Below, in pieces: positions 18,566 through 26,564 of a DNA stretch of 64,000 nt (positions are counted from its first letter, which is position 1; every line of letters begins with the position of its first letter). The stretch lies in the NCBI GenBank assembly GCA_036273735.1, contig DASUHA010000071.1, positions 27,519 through 91,518 on the forward strand, written 5' to 3'. This DNA comes from 13-2-20CM-66-19 sp036273735 (GTDB lineage: Bacteria > Pseudomonadota > Gammaproteobacteria > Steroidobacterales > Steroidobacteraceae). The notes beneath the pieces are model-generated. The model was not told the DNA's origin, searched no databases, and saw nothing but the letters and a program-made list of their open reading frames with translations. A program made the translations under genes and the position numbers.

Positions 18566-18906
18566 CAGACACCGGCTGATTCCGGCGCGGCGCTGCCCGG
18601 GGCCGCGTCCGGATCGATGCCCTTGGACTTCACCAGCCGCTCGAGATACTCATCGGTGTAGCGCGCTTCGAGCCGTGCGGCTTCCGCGGCGACCTCCGCC
18701 GCGATGTCCTCGCCACACGGACGGGGAGGGCTGCGCTTCCAGTCTTCGAGGTAGGCGTTCGAGGTTCCGCGGCCGGCGCGCATCGCCGCGCGGTCCACGG
18801 CCTCCTGAAACCGCGGCGACAGTGGCGCCTTGGCGGTCTCGCGGCCCTTGCGTCCGACGACCTGCGCGGGGATATCGCGCCAGCCGATGATGATCAGGCT
18901 GGCCAT
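18565..18906 (-). CDS. small PF13769 'virulence factor' family protein
   Basis: 113 residues starting MASLIIIGWRDIPAQVVGRKGR. I recognise the small family named virulence factor (PF13769), whose name says nothing about function. Conserved elements are the WRDIPAQV turn, the FQEAVDRAAMRAG helix and a Trp in EDWKRSP. The C-terminus is a charged helix followed by a disordered tail. It is translationally coupled to both neighbours (a 13-base overlap with the DUF1638 gene and a shared base with metV). That argues for a structural or assembly role in the MetF/corrinoid system. No catalytic motif seen. Confidence 0.75.
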   Translation of the reverse strand: MASLIIIGWRDIPAQVVGRKGRETAKAPLSPRFQEAVDRAAMRAGRGTSNAYLEDWKRSPPRPCGEDIAAEVAAEAARLEARYTDEYLERLVKSKGIDPDAAPGSAAPESAGV

Positions 18907-19517
18907 GTCGGCGTGCGGTCGGCGGCTACCAGAGCGGCGAGGTGGGCTCCCAGCTCCCCGTAGCCGGTGTGCCGGTATTCGAAGGTGAGGCCGAGATCCG
19001 AGGCGATCTTGCGGGCCTGCTCGAGCAGCGTGGAAGAGCGCATCTGCGCGAAGTAGACCACCTTGCGGTAGTTGCGGAAGTACTCCTGCGCCAGCTCCGG
19101 ATGGCGGTCGATGCCGAGCCCCTGCACCACGAGCCGCTCGAAGTGGCGCGTGAGGAAATCCGTCAGGTAAAAGGTGCCGGGCTCCGCGTCCGCCAACTCC
19201 GCGAACGCGCGGGCGCCGGCGAAGAACTCATAACAATGGGCTCCGGGAAGCCGCTCCACGCCTTCCTGTTGGAGGACTTCATCGAGCTTGCCGCCGGTGC
19301 CGCAGTCGCCGTAGGCGACGAAGATGCTGCGGTACTCGCCGCGGTGCTCACGGATCTTCGCCTGCACCGCCGGGGCGATCCGCTCGGGACGATTGTGCAG
19401 CTCCGGTGGCAGGCAGCGGACATCTAGGGCGGTCCAGCCGCTCGCGCGACGCAGAGCCGCGATCTCCTGCGCGAGTGCTCCGCAGGCGATGATCAGCGTG
19501 CCGCGTGCCGTATCCAC
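18894..19517 (-). CDS. DUF1638 family protein
   Basis: 207 residues. The start TLIIACGALAQEIAALRRAS and the blocks CLPPELHNRPERI, IFVAYGDCGTGGKLDEVL, HCYEFFAGARAF and YFLTDFLTRHFER (the last seen here as FYLTDFLTRHFERLV) match DUF1638. This family commonly travels with MttB and corrinoid proteins. Conserved Cys (ACG, GDCGTGG) and His/Glu (LPPELHN, HCYEF) suggest a metal or cofactor site. Function unknown. It follows the B12 protein by 20 bases. Confidence 0.8.
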   Translation of the reverse strand: MDTARGTLIIACGALAQEIAALRRASGWTALDVRCLPPELHNRPERIAPAVQAKIREHRGEYRSIFVAYGDCGTGGKLDEVLQQEGVERLPGAHCYEFFAGARAFAELADAEPGTFYLTDFLTRHFERLVVQGLGIDRHPELAQEYFRNYRKVVYFAQMRSSTLLEQARKIASDLGLTFEYRHTGYGELGAHLAALVAADRTPTWPA

Positions 19518-19537
19518 TCGATCCGCTCCGATGGCGC

Positions 19538-20236
19538 TCAGGCGGCACGCATGGAGCGGCGCCTGGCGATGAGGCTCTTCGCCGTCTCGACCGCGATCGC
19601 CGCGTCGCGGCAGTAGGCATCGGCGCCGACGGCCTTGCCGAATTCCTCGTTGAGCGGCGCTCCGCCGACCAGCACGATGTACTTCTCGCGGAGGTTCTCC
19701 TCACGCAGCTTGTCGATCACGACTTTCATGTAAGGCATGGTGGTCGTCAGCAGCGCCGACATGCCGAGGATGTCCGGCTTGTGCTTCTCGAGGGCGTCGA
19801 GATACTTCTCCACCGAGTTGTTGATGCCGAGGTCGATCACCTCGAAACCCGCACCCTCGAGCATCATCGACACCAGGTTCTTGCCGATATCGTGGATGTC
19901 ACCTTTGACCGTGCCGATCACGACCTTGCCGATCGGCTCGGCGCCCGTCTCCGCGAGCAACGGGCGCAGGATCTCCATTCCGGCCTTCATGGAGTTGGCC
20001 GCCAGGAGCACTTCGGGAACGAACAGGATGCCGTCGCGGAAATCGATGCCGACGATCCTCATTCCCTCGACGAGCGCATCGTTCAGCACCTTCTCTGCGC
20101 CCCAGCCGCGCTCGAGGAAGATGTGAGTCGCCTCCACGACCTCGTCGCGCAGACCGTTGTAAAGATCGTCGTGAACCTGCTCGGTGAGCTCCTGGTCGTT
20201 CAAATCGCGCAGGTTGAACTCGGACTGCTCTGGCAT
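19538..20236 (-). CDS. corrinoid (B12)-binding protein, MtbC/MttC-like
   Basis: 232 residues from ATG 20236. An N-terminal four-helix methionine-synthase-type cap (residues 15-100: EVVEATHIFLERGWGAEKVL, then MKAGMEILRPLL) precedes a Rossmann B12 domain with the lower-ligand motif GDIHDIGKN, His at about 115. Then follow the usual GMSALLTTTMPYMK and VGGAPLNEEFGKAVGADAY. It carries the methyl group between MttB enzymes and the methyl-H4F methyltransferase. First gene of the eight-gene reverse operon. It is the only corrinoid protein in the window, although three MttB enzymes are present. Confidence 0.95.
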   Translation of the reverse strand: MPEQSEFNLRDLNDQELTEQVHDDLYNGLRDEVVEATHIFLERGWGAEKVLNDALVEGMRIVGIDFRDGILFVPEVLLAANSMKAGMEILRPLLAETGAEPIGKVVIGTVKGDIHDIGKNLVSMMLEGAGFEVIDLGINNSVEKYLDALEKHKPDILGMSALLTTTMPYMKVVIDKLREENLREKYIVLVGGAPLNEEFGKAVGADAYCRDAAIAVETAKSLIARRRSMRAA

Positions 20237-20388
20237 GCTCGGCCCTCGGCTCGGGGGCGTACGCCCTCGAGGAAAAATGGTAGCCGAGGGGGGCTGCCTC
20301 ATGGGGTGAATTTGCGACCCCCGCATGTCCGCAGGCGACAGCCACGATGCGGATTTGCAAGGCATTATGCCAATACGAGATGGCGGCC

Positions 20389-21576
20389 TCAAACCATGCT
20401 CTTTCGCTGCCCGAAAGGCTGCTTGCGCTCCGGCGGCGGGGACCGGCGGCGCATCTTGCGCCACAGGTCATAGATGCTGAGGAGGCCCGTGAGCCCGGCG
20501 AGACTGCCGAAGTAGGCCTGCGGGCCGAAGCGCGCCATGAGGCTCCCCACCAGCACCGGGCTCAAGGCGGCGCCGATTCCGTTGAGTCTCAGCAGCGCGC
20601 CGCTCGCGGCCACCATCTGTGCGGGCTCGAGATGGTCGTTCACGTGAGACACACCGAGCGAGTAGAGCGTGAAGGCGAGTGCGCTGAACACGGCGGTAAC
20701 CAACAGGACGAGCCCGTGCGGCAGGGCACGCAAGGCCGTGGGTACGGCGGCGCTCAATGTTGCGAGGATGCAGATCCCGGCGATCACGGTGCGGCGGTCC
20801 ATGCGGTCCGACAGGCGGCCGACGGGGACTTGCAGGATGACGGCTGCGAGGACACTGACGCCCATGAAGGTGGCCACTCCCGAGGTGTCGAGGCCGCTGA
20901 GCCTCGCGTACACCGGGCCCATCGAGTAGACGCTCGACGTCACCATGCCCGCCACCGTCACCGCCACCACGCCGAGCGGCGAGTCGCGGTAGAGATCGCG
21001 ATATCTCACCTTCTGCGGCAGGGCAATCTCCGGCGCATGCTGCGCCGCAATCACGATCGGCACGATGGCGAGCGAGATGAGAATCGCCACCAGCATGAAG
21101 GGCGCCGAGGTGCGCGGGTCGGTCGGGATCAGCAGGAACTGCGAGCTGCCGAGCCCGATGTAGAGCACCACCATGTAGACCGCGAAGAGGCTGCCGCGGG
21201 TGGCGCGACTCGAGCGATCGTTGAGCCAGCTCTCGGCGACCACGTATATCGCAGCAAACGCGAGGCCGGAGAGTCCGCGCAACAGCGCCCACGGCAGCGC
21301 CGAGATGAAAAGACCCTGGGCCAGGATCGACGCGCAGGCGAGCGCCGCCATCGCGGCGAAGACCCGGATGTGGCCCACCCGGCGCACGAGACGCGGCGCG
21401 AGCGCAGTGCCGGCGAGATACCCGATGTAGTAGCACGACATCACCGCGCCGGTGAGCGGCGCGGGAAACCCCTCGAGCGTCGCGCGCAGGCTGATTTCCG
21501 TACCCTGCAGCCCGGCGCCGAGCATCAGGATGCCCATGCCGAGAAGCAGTTGCCAGGTCGCCGCGATTGCGCTCAT
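20389..21576 (-). CDS. MFS transporter (YcaD/YfkF-like)
   Basis: 395 residues, twelve predicted transmembrane segments. The N-terminal half has WQLLLGMGILMLGAGLQGT and the loop ARLVRRVGHIRVFAA-type motif (LAPRLVRRVGH). Helix 5/6 carries the signature IYVVAESWLNDRSSRATRG found in the YcaD subfamily of the major facilitator superfamily. Substrate unknown. It stands convergent to nothing and divergent from mttB2 with about 90 bases between starts, so a role in uptake or export of the methylated amine is possible but only inferred from position. Confidence 0.85.
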   Translation of the reverse strand: MSAIAATWQLLLGMGILMLGAGLQGTEISLRATLEGFPAPLTGAVMSCYYIGYLAGTALAPRLVRRVGHIRVFAAMAALACASILAQGLFISALPWALLRGLSGLAFAAIYVVAESWLNDRSSRATRGSLFAVYMVVLYIGLGSSQFLLIPTDPRTSAPFMLVAILISLAIVPIVIAAQHAPEIALPQKVRYRDLYRDSPLGVVAVTVAGMVTSSVYSMGPVYARLSGLDTSGVATFMGVSVLAAVILQVPVGRLSDRMDRRTVIAGICILATLSAAVPTALRALPHGLVLLVTAVFSALAFTLYSLGVSHVNDHLEPAQMVAASGALLRLNGIGAALSPVLVGSLMARFGPQAYFGSLAGLTGLLSIYDLWRKMRRRSPPPERKQPFGQRKSMV

Positions 21577-21654
21577 TTGTTGGGGATTCTACCCGGATGC
21601 ACCGGCGCGATCAGCGTATGAGTTTTTGTGATCGGCGTCGCTCTTGCGGTTGGC

Positions 21655-21660
21655 TATAGT
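21655..21660 (+). promoter_or_regulatory. TATAGT -10 box 6 bases before mttB2 start
   Basis: TATAGT ends 6 bases before ATG 21667. If it is used, transcription would begin at or next to the A of the start codon and give a leaderless message. No convincing -35 is seen at normal spacing. Confidence 0.3.
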
Positions 21661-21666
21661 GTGCTC

Positions 21667-23196
21667 ATGCGGCAGAACCGACGGCAATCCGGTGCGGCGA
21701 CTCGATCTCCCAGCCACGCTCGCGCGACCGCATACCGGCGATTGCGCAATCCTTTCACTCCGCAAGGTGTGTTTTCGGACGACGCCGTAGCGGCGATGCA
21801 CGAGAACGCGCTGCAGGTTCTCGAGAACCTCGGCATCAAGGTGCTGCTGCCGGAGGCGCGCGCGCTCTATGCTGGCGCAGGTGCCCTGGTCGATGAAAGC
21901 ACCGAGATCGTGAGGCTCGGCCGGGACATCGTTGCGGACACGCTCGCGAGCTGTCCGCGCTCGTTCGAGGGGCTCGGGGGCGACCCGGGGCGCGCCGTCG
22001 AGTTCGCTGCCGGTGCGCAAATCTTCATCGGCGGCTCGAGCTGCCCCAACGTGAGCGATCTCGATCGCGGGCGTCGTCCGGGCTCGCTGGGCGACTTCAT
22101 CGACCTGGTGAAGCTCAGCCAGCACTTCGATGTGCTGCACATGCTGGGCAACCACACTGAGCCCCAGGACGTGCCGGTACACCTGCGTCACTACGCCATG
22201 ATGCGCGCGCAGCTGACGCTCTCCGACAAGATGCCCGTCGTGATGGCGCGCGGTACGGCTCAGGTGGAGGACAGCTTCGCGATGATCCGCGTGGCGCGCG
22301 GGCAATCTGCAGAGGACTTCCGCCGGCATGCCTACACCTACACGGTGATCAACAGCAACTCGCCGCGCACCCTCGATCGATCGATGGCGCAGGGTATCAT
22401 CGATTTCGCGCGCTACGGGCAGCTCGTGATCATGACACCGTTTTGCCTCGCGGGCGCCATGGCGCCCATCACGATTGCCGGTGCCCTGACTCTGCAGCAT
22501 GCGGAGGCGCTCGCGGGCATTGCACTCGCGCAGCTCGCGAGTCGCGGCGCGCCGCTGCTCTATGGCAGCTTTCTATCCAACGTCGACATGAAGTCGGGAT
22601 CGCCTGCTTTTGGCACCCCGACGCACCTGCAGGCGACGCTGGGCGCAGGTCAGCTCGCGCGCCTCATCGGGCTGCCGTGGCGTGCCGGCGCCGGTACCGC
22701 CGGCAACGTCGTGGATGCGCAGGCGGCCCTGGAGACTCAGTTCTCTCTCTGGGCCAGCGTGCTCGCCGGAGCGACCGTGTGCCTGCACGCTGCCGGCTGG
22801 ATGGAGGGCGGGTTGACCAATTCCTACGAGAAGTGCGTGACGGACGTAGAGATGCTGCAGATGCTGGCCGAGCTCTGCACAGCGCCGGAGGCGGACGAGG
22901 GGGCGCTCGGGTATGCCGCCATCGCCGAGGTGCAGCCCGGCGGGCACTTCTTTGCGGCAGCCCATACCATGGCGCGCTACCGCACCGCATTTCACGAGCC
23001 GATGATCGCGGACTGGTCGAATTTCGGCACCTGGACCGAGCGCGGCGCGCTCACCTCCACCGACCGGGCGCACGCGAAGTGGAAGCAGGTGCTCGCCGAG
23101 TTCGCCGCTCCACCGGCGGCGACCGCCTGCGCTGAGGCGCTCGATGAGCTCATTGCCCGGCGGACCGCCGAGGGCGGTGCGCCACCTCTTGTTTGA
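21667..23196 (+). CDS. MttB-family corrinoid methyltransferase 2
   Basis: 509 residues from ATG 21667; a GTG-started extension to 21628 adds 13 hydrophobic residues and is less likely. Family blocks: MTPFCLAGAMAPITIAGAL, SGSPAFGTPTHLQATLGAG and LHAAGWMEGGLTNSYEKCV. No amber codon interrupts the frame. Compared with copy 1, the N-terminal region is closer to copy 3 (both have ALVDE..VRLGRDIV). Likely acts on another methylated amine. It stands alone between an MFS gene and a palindromic terminator region, away from the corrinoid protein it must use. Confidence 0.9.
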   Translation: MRQNRRQSGAATRSPSHARATAYRRLRNPFTPQGVFSDDAVAAMHENALQVLENLGIKVLLPEARALYAGAGALVDESTEIVRLGRDIVADTLASCPRSFEGLGGDPGRAVEFAAGAQIFIGGSSCPNVSDLDRGRRPGSLGDFIDLVKLSQHFDVLHMLGNHTEPQDVPVHLRHYAMMRAQLTLSDKMPVVMARGTAQVEDSFAMIRVARGQSAEDFRRHAYTYTVINSNSPRTLDRSMAQGIIDFARYGQLVIMTPFCLAGAMAPITIAGALTLQHAEALAGIALAQLASRGAPLLYGSFLSNVDMKSGSPAFGTPTHLQATLGAGQLARLIGLPWRAGAGTAGNVVDAQAALETQFSLWASVLAGATVCLHAAGWMEGGLTNSYEKCVTDVEMLQMLAELCTAPEADEGALGYAAIAEVQPGGHFFAAAHTMARYRTAFHEPMIADWSNFGTWTERGALTSTDRAHAKWKQVLAEFAAPPAATACAEALDELIARRTAEGGAPPLV

Positions 23197-23231
23197 GCGC
23201 TGGAGCCGGGCATCCTGCCCGGCCCAGCGCT
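23196..23231. repeat. REP-like palindrome, copy A
   Basis: A near-perfect palindrome that begins in the mttB2 stop codon: left arm AGCGCTGG then GCCGGGCA, three-base loop, right arm TGCCCGGC then CCAGCGCT. A sister copy sits at 47005-47039, also on a stop codon. It could work as a terminator or mRNA 3' protector. Confidence 0.7.
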
Positions 23232-23232
23232 G

Positions 23233-23264
23233 CTTTGGGCAAAAAGCGTGGTTTTTGCCCAAAG
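23233..23264. terminator. bidirectional hairpin terminator between mttB2 and MFS gene
   Basis: Perfect 13-bp stem CTTTGGGCAAAAA / TTTTTGCCCAAAG around a 6-base loop. The A5/T5 at the inner stem gives a U-run in either direction, and the site lies between two converging genes. Confidence 0.65.
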
Positions 23265-23314
23265 CTCCGCCACCTGCGGCGGCAGGGCACATTCCTGTGC
23301 CTGGAAGAAGACTG

Positions 23315-24652
23315 TTAGCCGTCGCTGGCGGCGCGCTGCTCGTCGGCAAGGACGTGGCGGGCCGACATGAAGTAGTGCCATGCCGCCCAGAACCCCGTCG
23401 GTACGAGACACAACATCGCCAGCCGCAACGATTCGGCGTCGGCGACGTGGTGGGGCGCGAACCAGTCACTCAGGATGCCGACCATCTGCGGGGCGACGAT
23501 GAGATTGCCTACATTGGCAGCGAAGAGCACGGTGGCGCAGTACACCGCGCGCATGGCCGGTCGCGCGAGATTGTTGAGAATGCCGAAGCCCGGGCCGATG
23601 TAGACATAGATCGAAGGAATGTAGAGCCAGAAGAGCGCGCGGGTGAGGGCGAGCGAGTGGGTGGAATAGATCACCGCCGTCACCACGGTGGCGAGCGCGA
23701 TGTTGACACCGATGAGGCGCAGGACGCGTCGTGAGCTCGAAAGCCATGGGCGCGACAGGAGCCACGTGCTCGCGATCATGGCGATACTGCCCCCGAAGAG
23801 GTGAATGGGTCCGAGCATCGCGCCCGCCTGATCGACGTTGAGTCCGTAGCTGCGCATCAGGAAGGCGGGTGTCCACCACATCAGTCCCCAGCCCCACAGC
23901 GCTACCACGCAGCCGCCGGCGATCAGATGCAGTGCGGAGGGCTGGCGCAGCATGAAACGCATCGTTTCGAGGACGGGCGGGGCGCCGGGTGGGTCCCCGC
24001 CGCGGTCGAGACAGCCGCGCCTGGGCTCGCGAATCGTGAGCAGAACGAGGGCGCCGATCACGATGCCGGGGACGCCGAGCGCGAGGAACATGACACGCCA
24101 GCCGAGGCGGTAGGCGATCGCTCCGGCCACCTGTGAGCCGAGCCAGGCGCCGATCGGCGCCCCGAGTGAGAACATCTGCAGCGCCATTGCCCGACGCGCA
24201 GCCGGGAAATAATCCGACAGCAGCGAGTTGGCACCGGGCGTGCCGCCGGCTTCCCCGACGCCGACGCCGATGCGCGCGCAGAGCAGCTGCCAGTAATTGC
24301 GCGCCAGGCCGGTTGCGACCGTGAAGGCGGACCAGACGATGAGACAGACGCTGATGATGGCGCGGCGGCTCTTACGGTCGATCAGCCAGGAGAGGGGGAA
24401 GCCGAAGATGACATAGAAGATCGCGAGCGAGACGCCGGTCAGAAAGGCGATGTTGGCGTCGGAGAGATGCAGCTCGCGGCGGATCGGCTCGAGTACGGTC
24501 GAGATCGAATAACGGTCGCAGATGCTCAGCGTGTACACCACGCACATCATCACCGCGACATACCACCGCTCTGCGATCGAGGAGGTGGCTGTCGTTAGGC
24601 CGCGCTCGCCGAGCGGGGCCGGGGAATCGAGGTCGACCCGTGTCTCATTCAT
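23315..24652 (-). CDS. MFS transporter
   Basis: 445 residues with about twelve transmembrane segments. The characteristic first loop is GFPLSWLIDRKSRRAIIS; helix 5 has ARIGVGVGEAGGTPGANSLL, typical of the Spinster/organic anion MFS branch. The start ATG overlaps the betA stop (ATGA), so it is co-transcribed with the choline dehydrogenase. That supports transport of a choline-type substrate or product, but specificity cannot be read. The 36-residue N-terminal tail is hydrophilic. Confidence 0.85.
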   Translation of the reverse strand: MNETRVDLDSPAPLGERGLTTATSSIAERWYVAVMMCVVYTLSICDRYSISTVLEPIRRELHLSDANIAFLTGVSLAIFYVIFGFPLSWLIDRKSRRAIISVCLIVWSAFTVATGLARNYWQLLCARIGVGVGEAGGTPGANSLLSDYFPAARRAMALQMFSLGAPIGAWLGSQVAGAIAYRLGWRVMFLALGVPGIVIGALVLLTIREPRRGCLDRGGDPPGAPPVLETMRFMLRQPSALHLIAGGCVVALWGWGLMWWTPAFLMRSYGLNVDQAGAMLGPIHLFGGSIAMIASTWLLSRPWLSSSRRVLRLIGVNIALATVVTAVIYSTHSLALTRALFWLYIPSIYVYIGPGFGILNNLARPAMRAVYCATVLFAANVGNLIVAPQMVGILSDWFAPHHVADAESLRLAMLCLVPTGFWAAWHYFMSARHVLADEQRAASDG

Positions 24653-26271
24653 CCGCGGTTATCCTCGAGAATGAGATCGGCGGCCTTTTCGGCCACCATC
24701 AGGGTTGGCGCATTGATGTTGCCGGAGGTGACCGCGGGAAAAACGGAAGCGTCGATCACACGAAGTCGGGCCACACCGTGGACCCGCAGGCGTGGATCGA
24801 CTACGGAGCTCGCTGCCTGCGGGCCCATCGCGCAGGTGCCGGAGGGGTGGAATACCGAGCCCGCCCGGCGCCGGAAGTCCTGGAGGACTTCGGCGTCGGA
24901 GCGGATTCGCTCTCCCGGCAGGAGCTCGGACTCGATCACGGCTGCGAGCGGCTTCGCGGCGGAGATCCGCCGCAGCATGCGAGCCCCTTCGTAGACGTCC
25001 GCCACGTCCTCGGGCGTCGACAGACTGTTGGGAGCGATCGTGGGGCTCGCCATCGGGTCGGGGCTGCGCAGGTGCACGCTGCCACGGCTCGTCGGGCGGC
25101 AGGTGTTGAACGACATGAGAAAGCCCGAAAACGGATCGGGATTCAGCATGCGGCGGCTCTGGCCGCTGGTCGTGGTGCTGTAGCTCGCGGGGTTGAAGTA
25201 GATATGCAGGTTGGGGCGGCTGAGCTCCGGGCGGCTGCGGACGAAGGCGCCGGCCTGATTGACGCTCATCGCGAGCGGACCCTGGCGGCGCAGCGCATAG
25301 CGCAGGGCGGCTCGAGCCTTCCCAAGAAGGGGCCCGAGCTCGTCATTGAGGGTCGGCACCCTGGAACGGTAGAAATACGACACACAAACATGGTCCTGCA
25401 GACCCCGCCCGACCGGAGGGAGTGGGGCGATCACCGGGACGCCGAGCGGTCGCAGCAGCGCCGGGTCGCCGATGCCCGAGAGCTCCAGGAGTTGCGGCGA
25501 GCCGATGGCGCCCGCCGAAAGAAGGACCTCGCGCCGGGCGGTCGCGGTGAGCCTCGCTCCACCGCGTGAGTATTCCACGCCGCTCGCCGCTTTCCCCGTG
25601 AAGAGCACACGGGCCGCGCGCGCTCCAGTCGCCAGCTCGAGGTTGGGCCGGCGCAGCGCCGGTCGCAGATATGCGCTGGCGCTCGAGACGCGTACGCCGT
25701 CCCGGATCGTGACCTGCCAGAGTCCTGCGCCTTCGGGCTCGGCGCCGTTGAAATCGCGGGTGAGGGCGATACCGGCCTCGGCGCAGGCAGTAAGGAAGGT
25801 TTTACAGAGCGGGTGGACCGTAGCGGATGGATCGTGAACGTGCACGGGCCCGCCGGCACCGTGGTACTCCGAGGCGCCCCAGGCGTGATCTTCGAGTTTA
25901 CGAAAGTACGGAAGCACGTCCTGCCAGCCCCAGCCCGGATTTCCAGCGCTGCGCCAGTCCTCGTAATCCGCGGGCTGCCCGCGGACGAACACCATGGCGT
26001 TTATCGAGCTCGAGCCCCCTAACACCTTGCCGCGGGGCCAGAAGGCACTGCGGTTGTCCAGCGCAGGCTCGGGCTCCGTCCGATACATCCAGTTGTAACG
26101 CGGGTCGGTGAAAGTGCGCGCGTAGCCAACCGGCACGCGGATCCAGGGACTGAAGTCGCTGCCGCCGGCCTCGAGGAGCAGCACGCGATGCCGGCCGCCT
26201 TCGCTCAGGCGATTGGCCAGTACGCAGCCGGCAGAGCCCGCACCGACGATGATGTAGTCGAATTCCCCCAT
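24649..26271 (-). CDS. betA: choline dehydrogenase-like GMC oxidoreductase
   Basis: 540 residues from ATG 26271 (MGEFDYIIVGAGSAGCVLAN). GMC flavoprotein: FAD-binding GAGSAG near residue 12, WPRGKVLGGSSSINAMVF, the second GMC signature GAIGSPQLLELSGIGDP, and the active-site pair in VFHPSGTCAMG (His) and NINAPTLMVAEKAADLIL (Asn). It oxidises choline to betaine aldehyde in the family's best-known branch. BetA is favoured because betI-betB and betaine demethylation genes are in the same window, but other GMC alcohol dehydrogenases look alike. Operon with the MFS gene. Confidence 0.75.
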   Translation of the reverse strand: MGEFDYIIVGAGSAGCVLANRLSEGGRHRVLLLEAGGSDFSPWIRVPVGYARTFTDPRYNWMYRTEPEPALDNRSAFWPRGKVLGGSSSINAMVFVRGQPADYEDWRSAGNPGWGWQDVLPYFRKLEDHAWGASEYHGAGGPVHVHDPSATVHPLCKTFLTACAEAGIALTRDFNGAEPEGAGLWQVTIRDGVRVSSASAYLRPALRRPNLELATGARAARVLFTGKAASGVEYSRGGARLTATARREVLLSAGAIGSPQLLELSGIGDPALLRPLGVPVIAPLPPVGRGLQDHVCVSYFYRSRVPTLNDELGPLLGKARAALRYALRRQGPLAMSVNQAGAFVRSRPELSRPNLHIYFNPASYSTTTSGQSRRMLNPDPFSGFLMSFNTCRPTSRGSVHLRSPDPMASPTIAPNSLSTPEDVADVYEGARMLRRISAAKPLAAVIESELLPGERIRSDAEVLQDFRRRAGSVFHPSGTCAMGPQAASSVVDPRLRVHGVARLRVIDASVFPAVTSGNINAPTLMVAEKAADLILEDNRG

Positions 26272-26564
26272 GTATCGTGGCAGCATAGCTCGGCGCCGCG
26301 CCGGGCGGACCCGTGGCAGCATGCCTTTTTCCGATGGGTCCATAGAAATTCTCGGCTTTCGCGCCGTGGGGTCATGTGGAAGCCTGCATCGGGCTTATTG
26401 GCGGGGTGTCGTAAATCCGCAATCCGCGCGTCGCGAACTCACAAGCCGCGGCGCCGCGTTTACGGGAGCATCGAACGCGAGCCGGTGCGACGGGGCGCCC
26501 GGCCGCCAAGGGGGCTGGCCTACCGCCGGGAAGACAACAAGTTCGTAACCGCCGAGGTCACCGA
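26272..26564 (+). promoter_or_regulatory. betA / TonB receptor divergent intergenic region
   Basis: 293 bases between divergent starts. The TonB receptor start is supported by GAGGT 6 bases before its ATG. No clear promoter hexamers or cobalamin-riboswitch core could be picked out. Confidence 0.3.

Noticed and set aside
26272..26564. Cobalamin riboswitch upstream of the TonB receptor
   Set aside because: I looked for a B12-box core because of the corrinoid genes but saw none; an Rfam search would decide.
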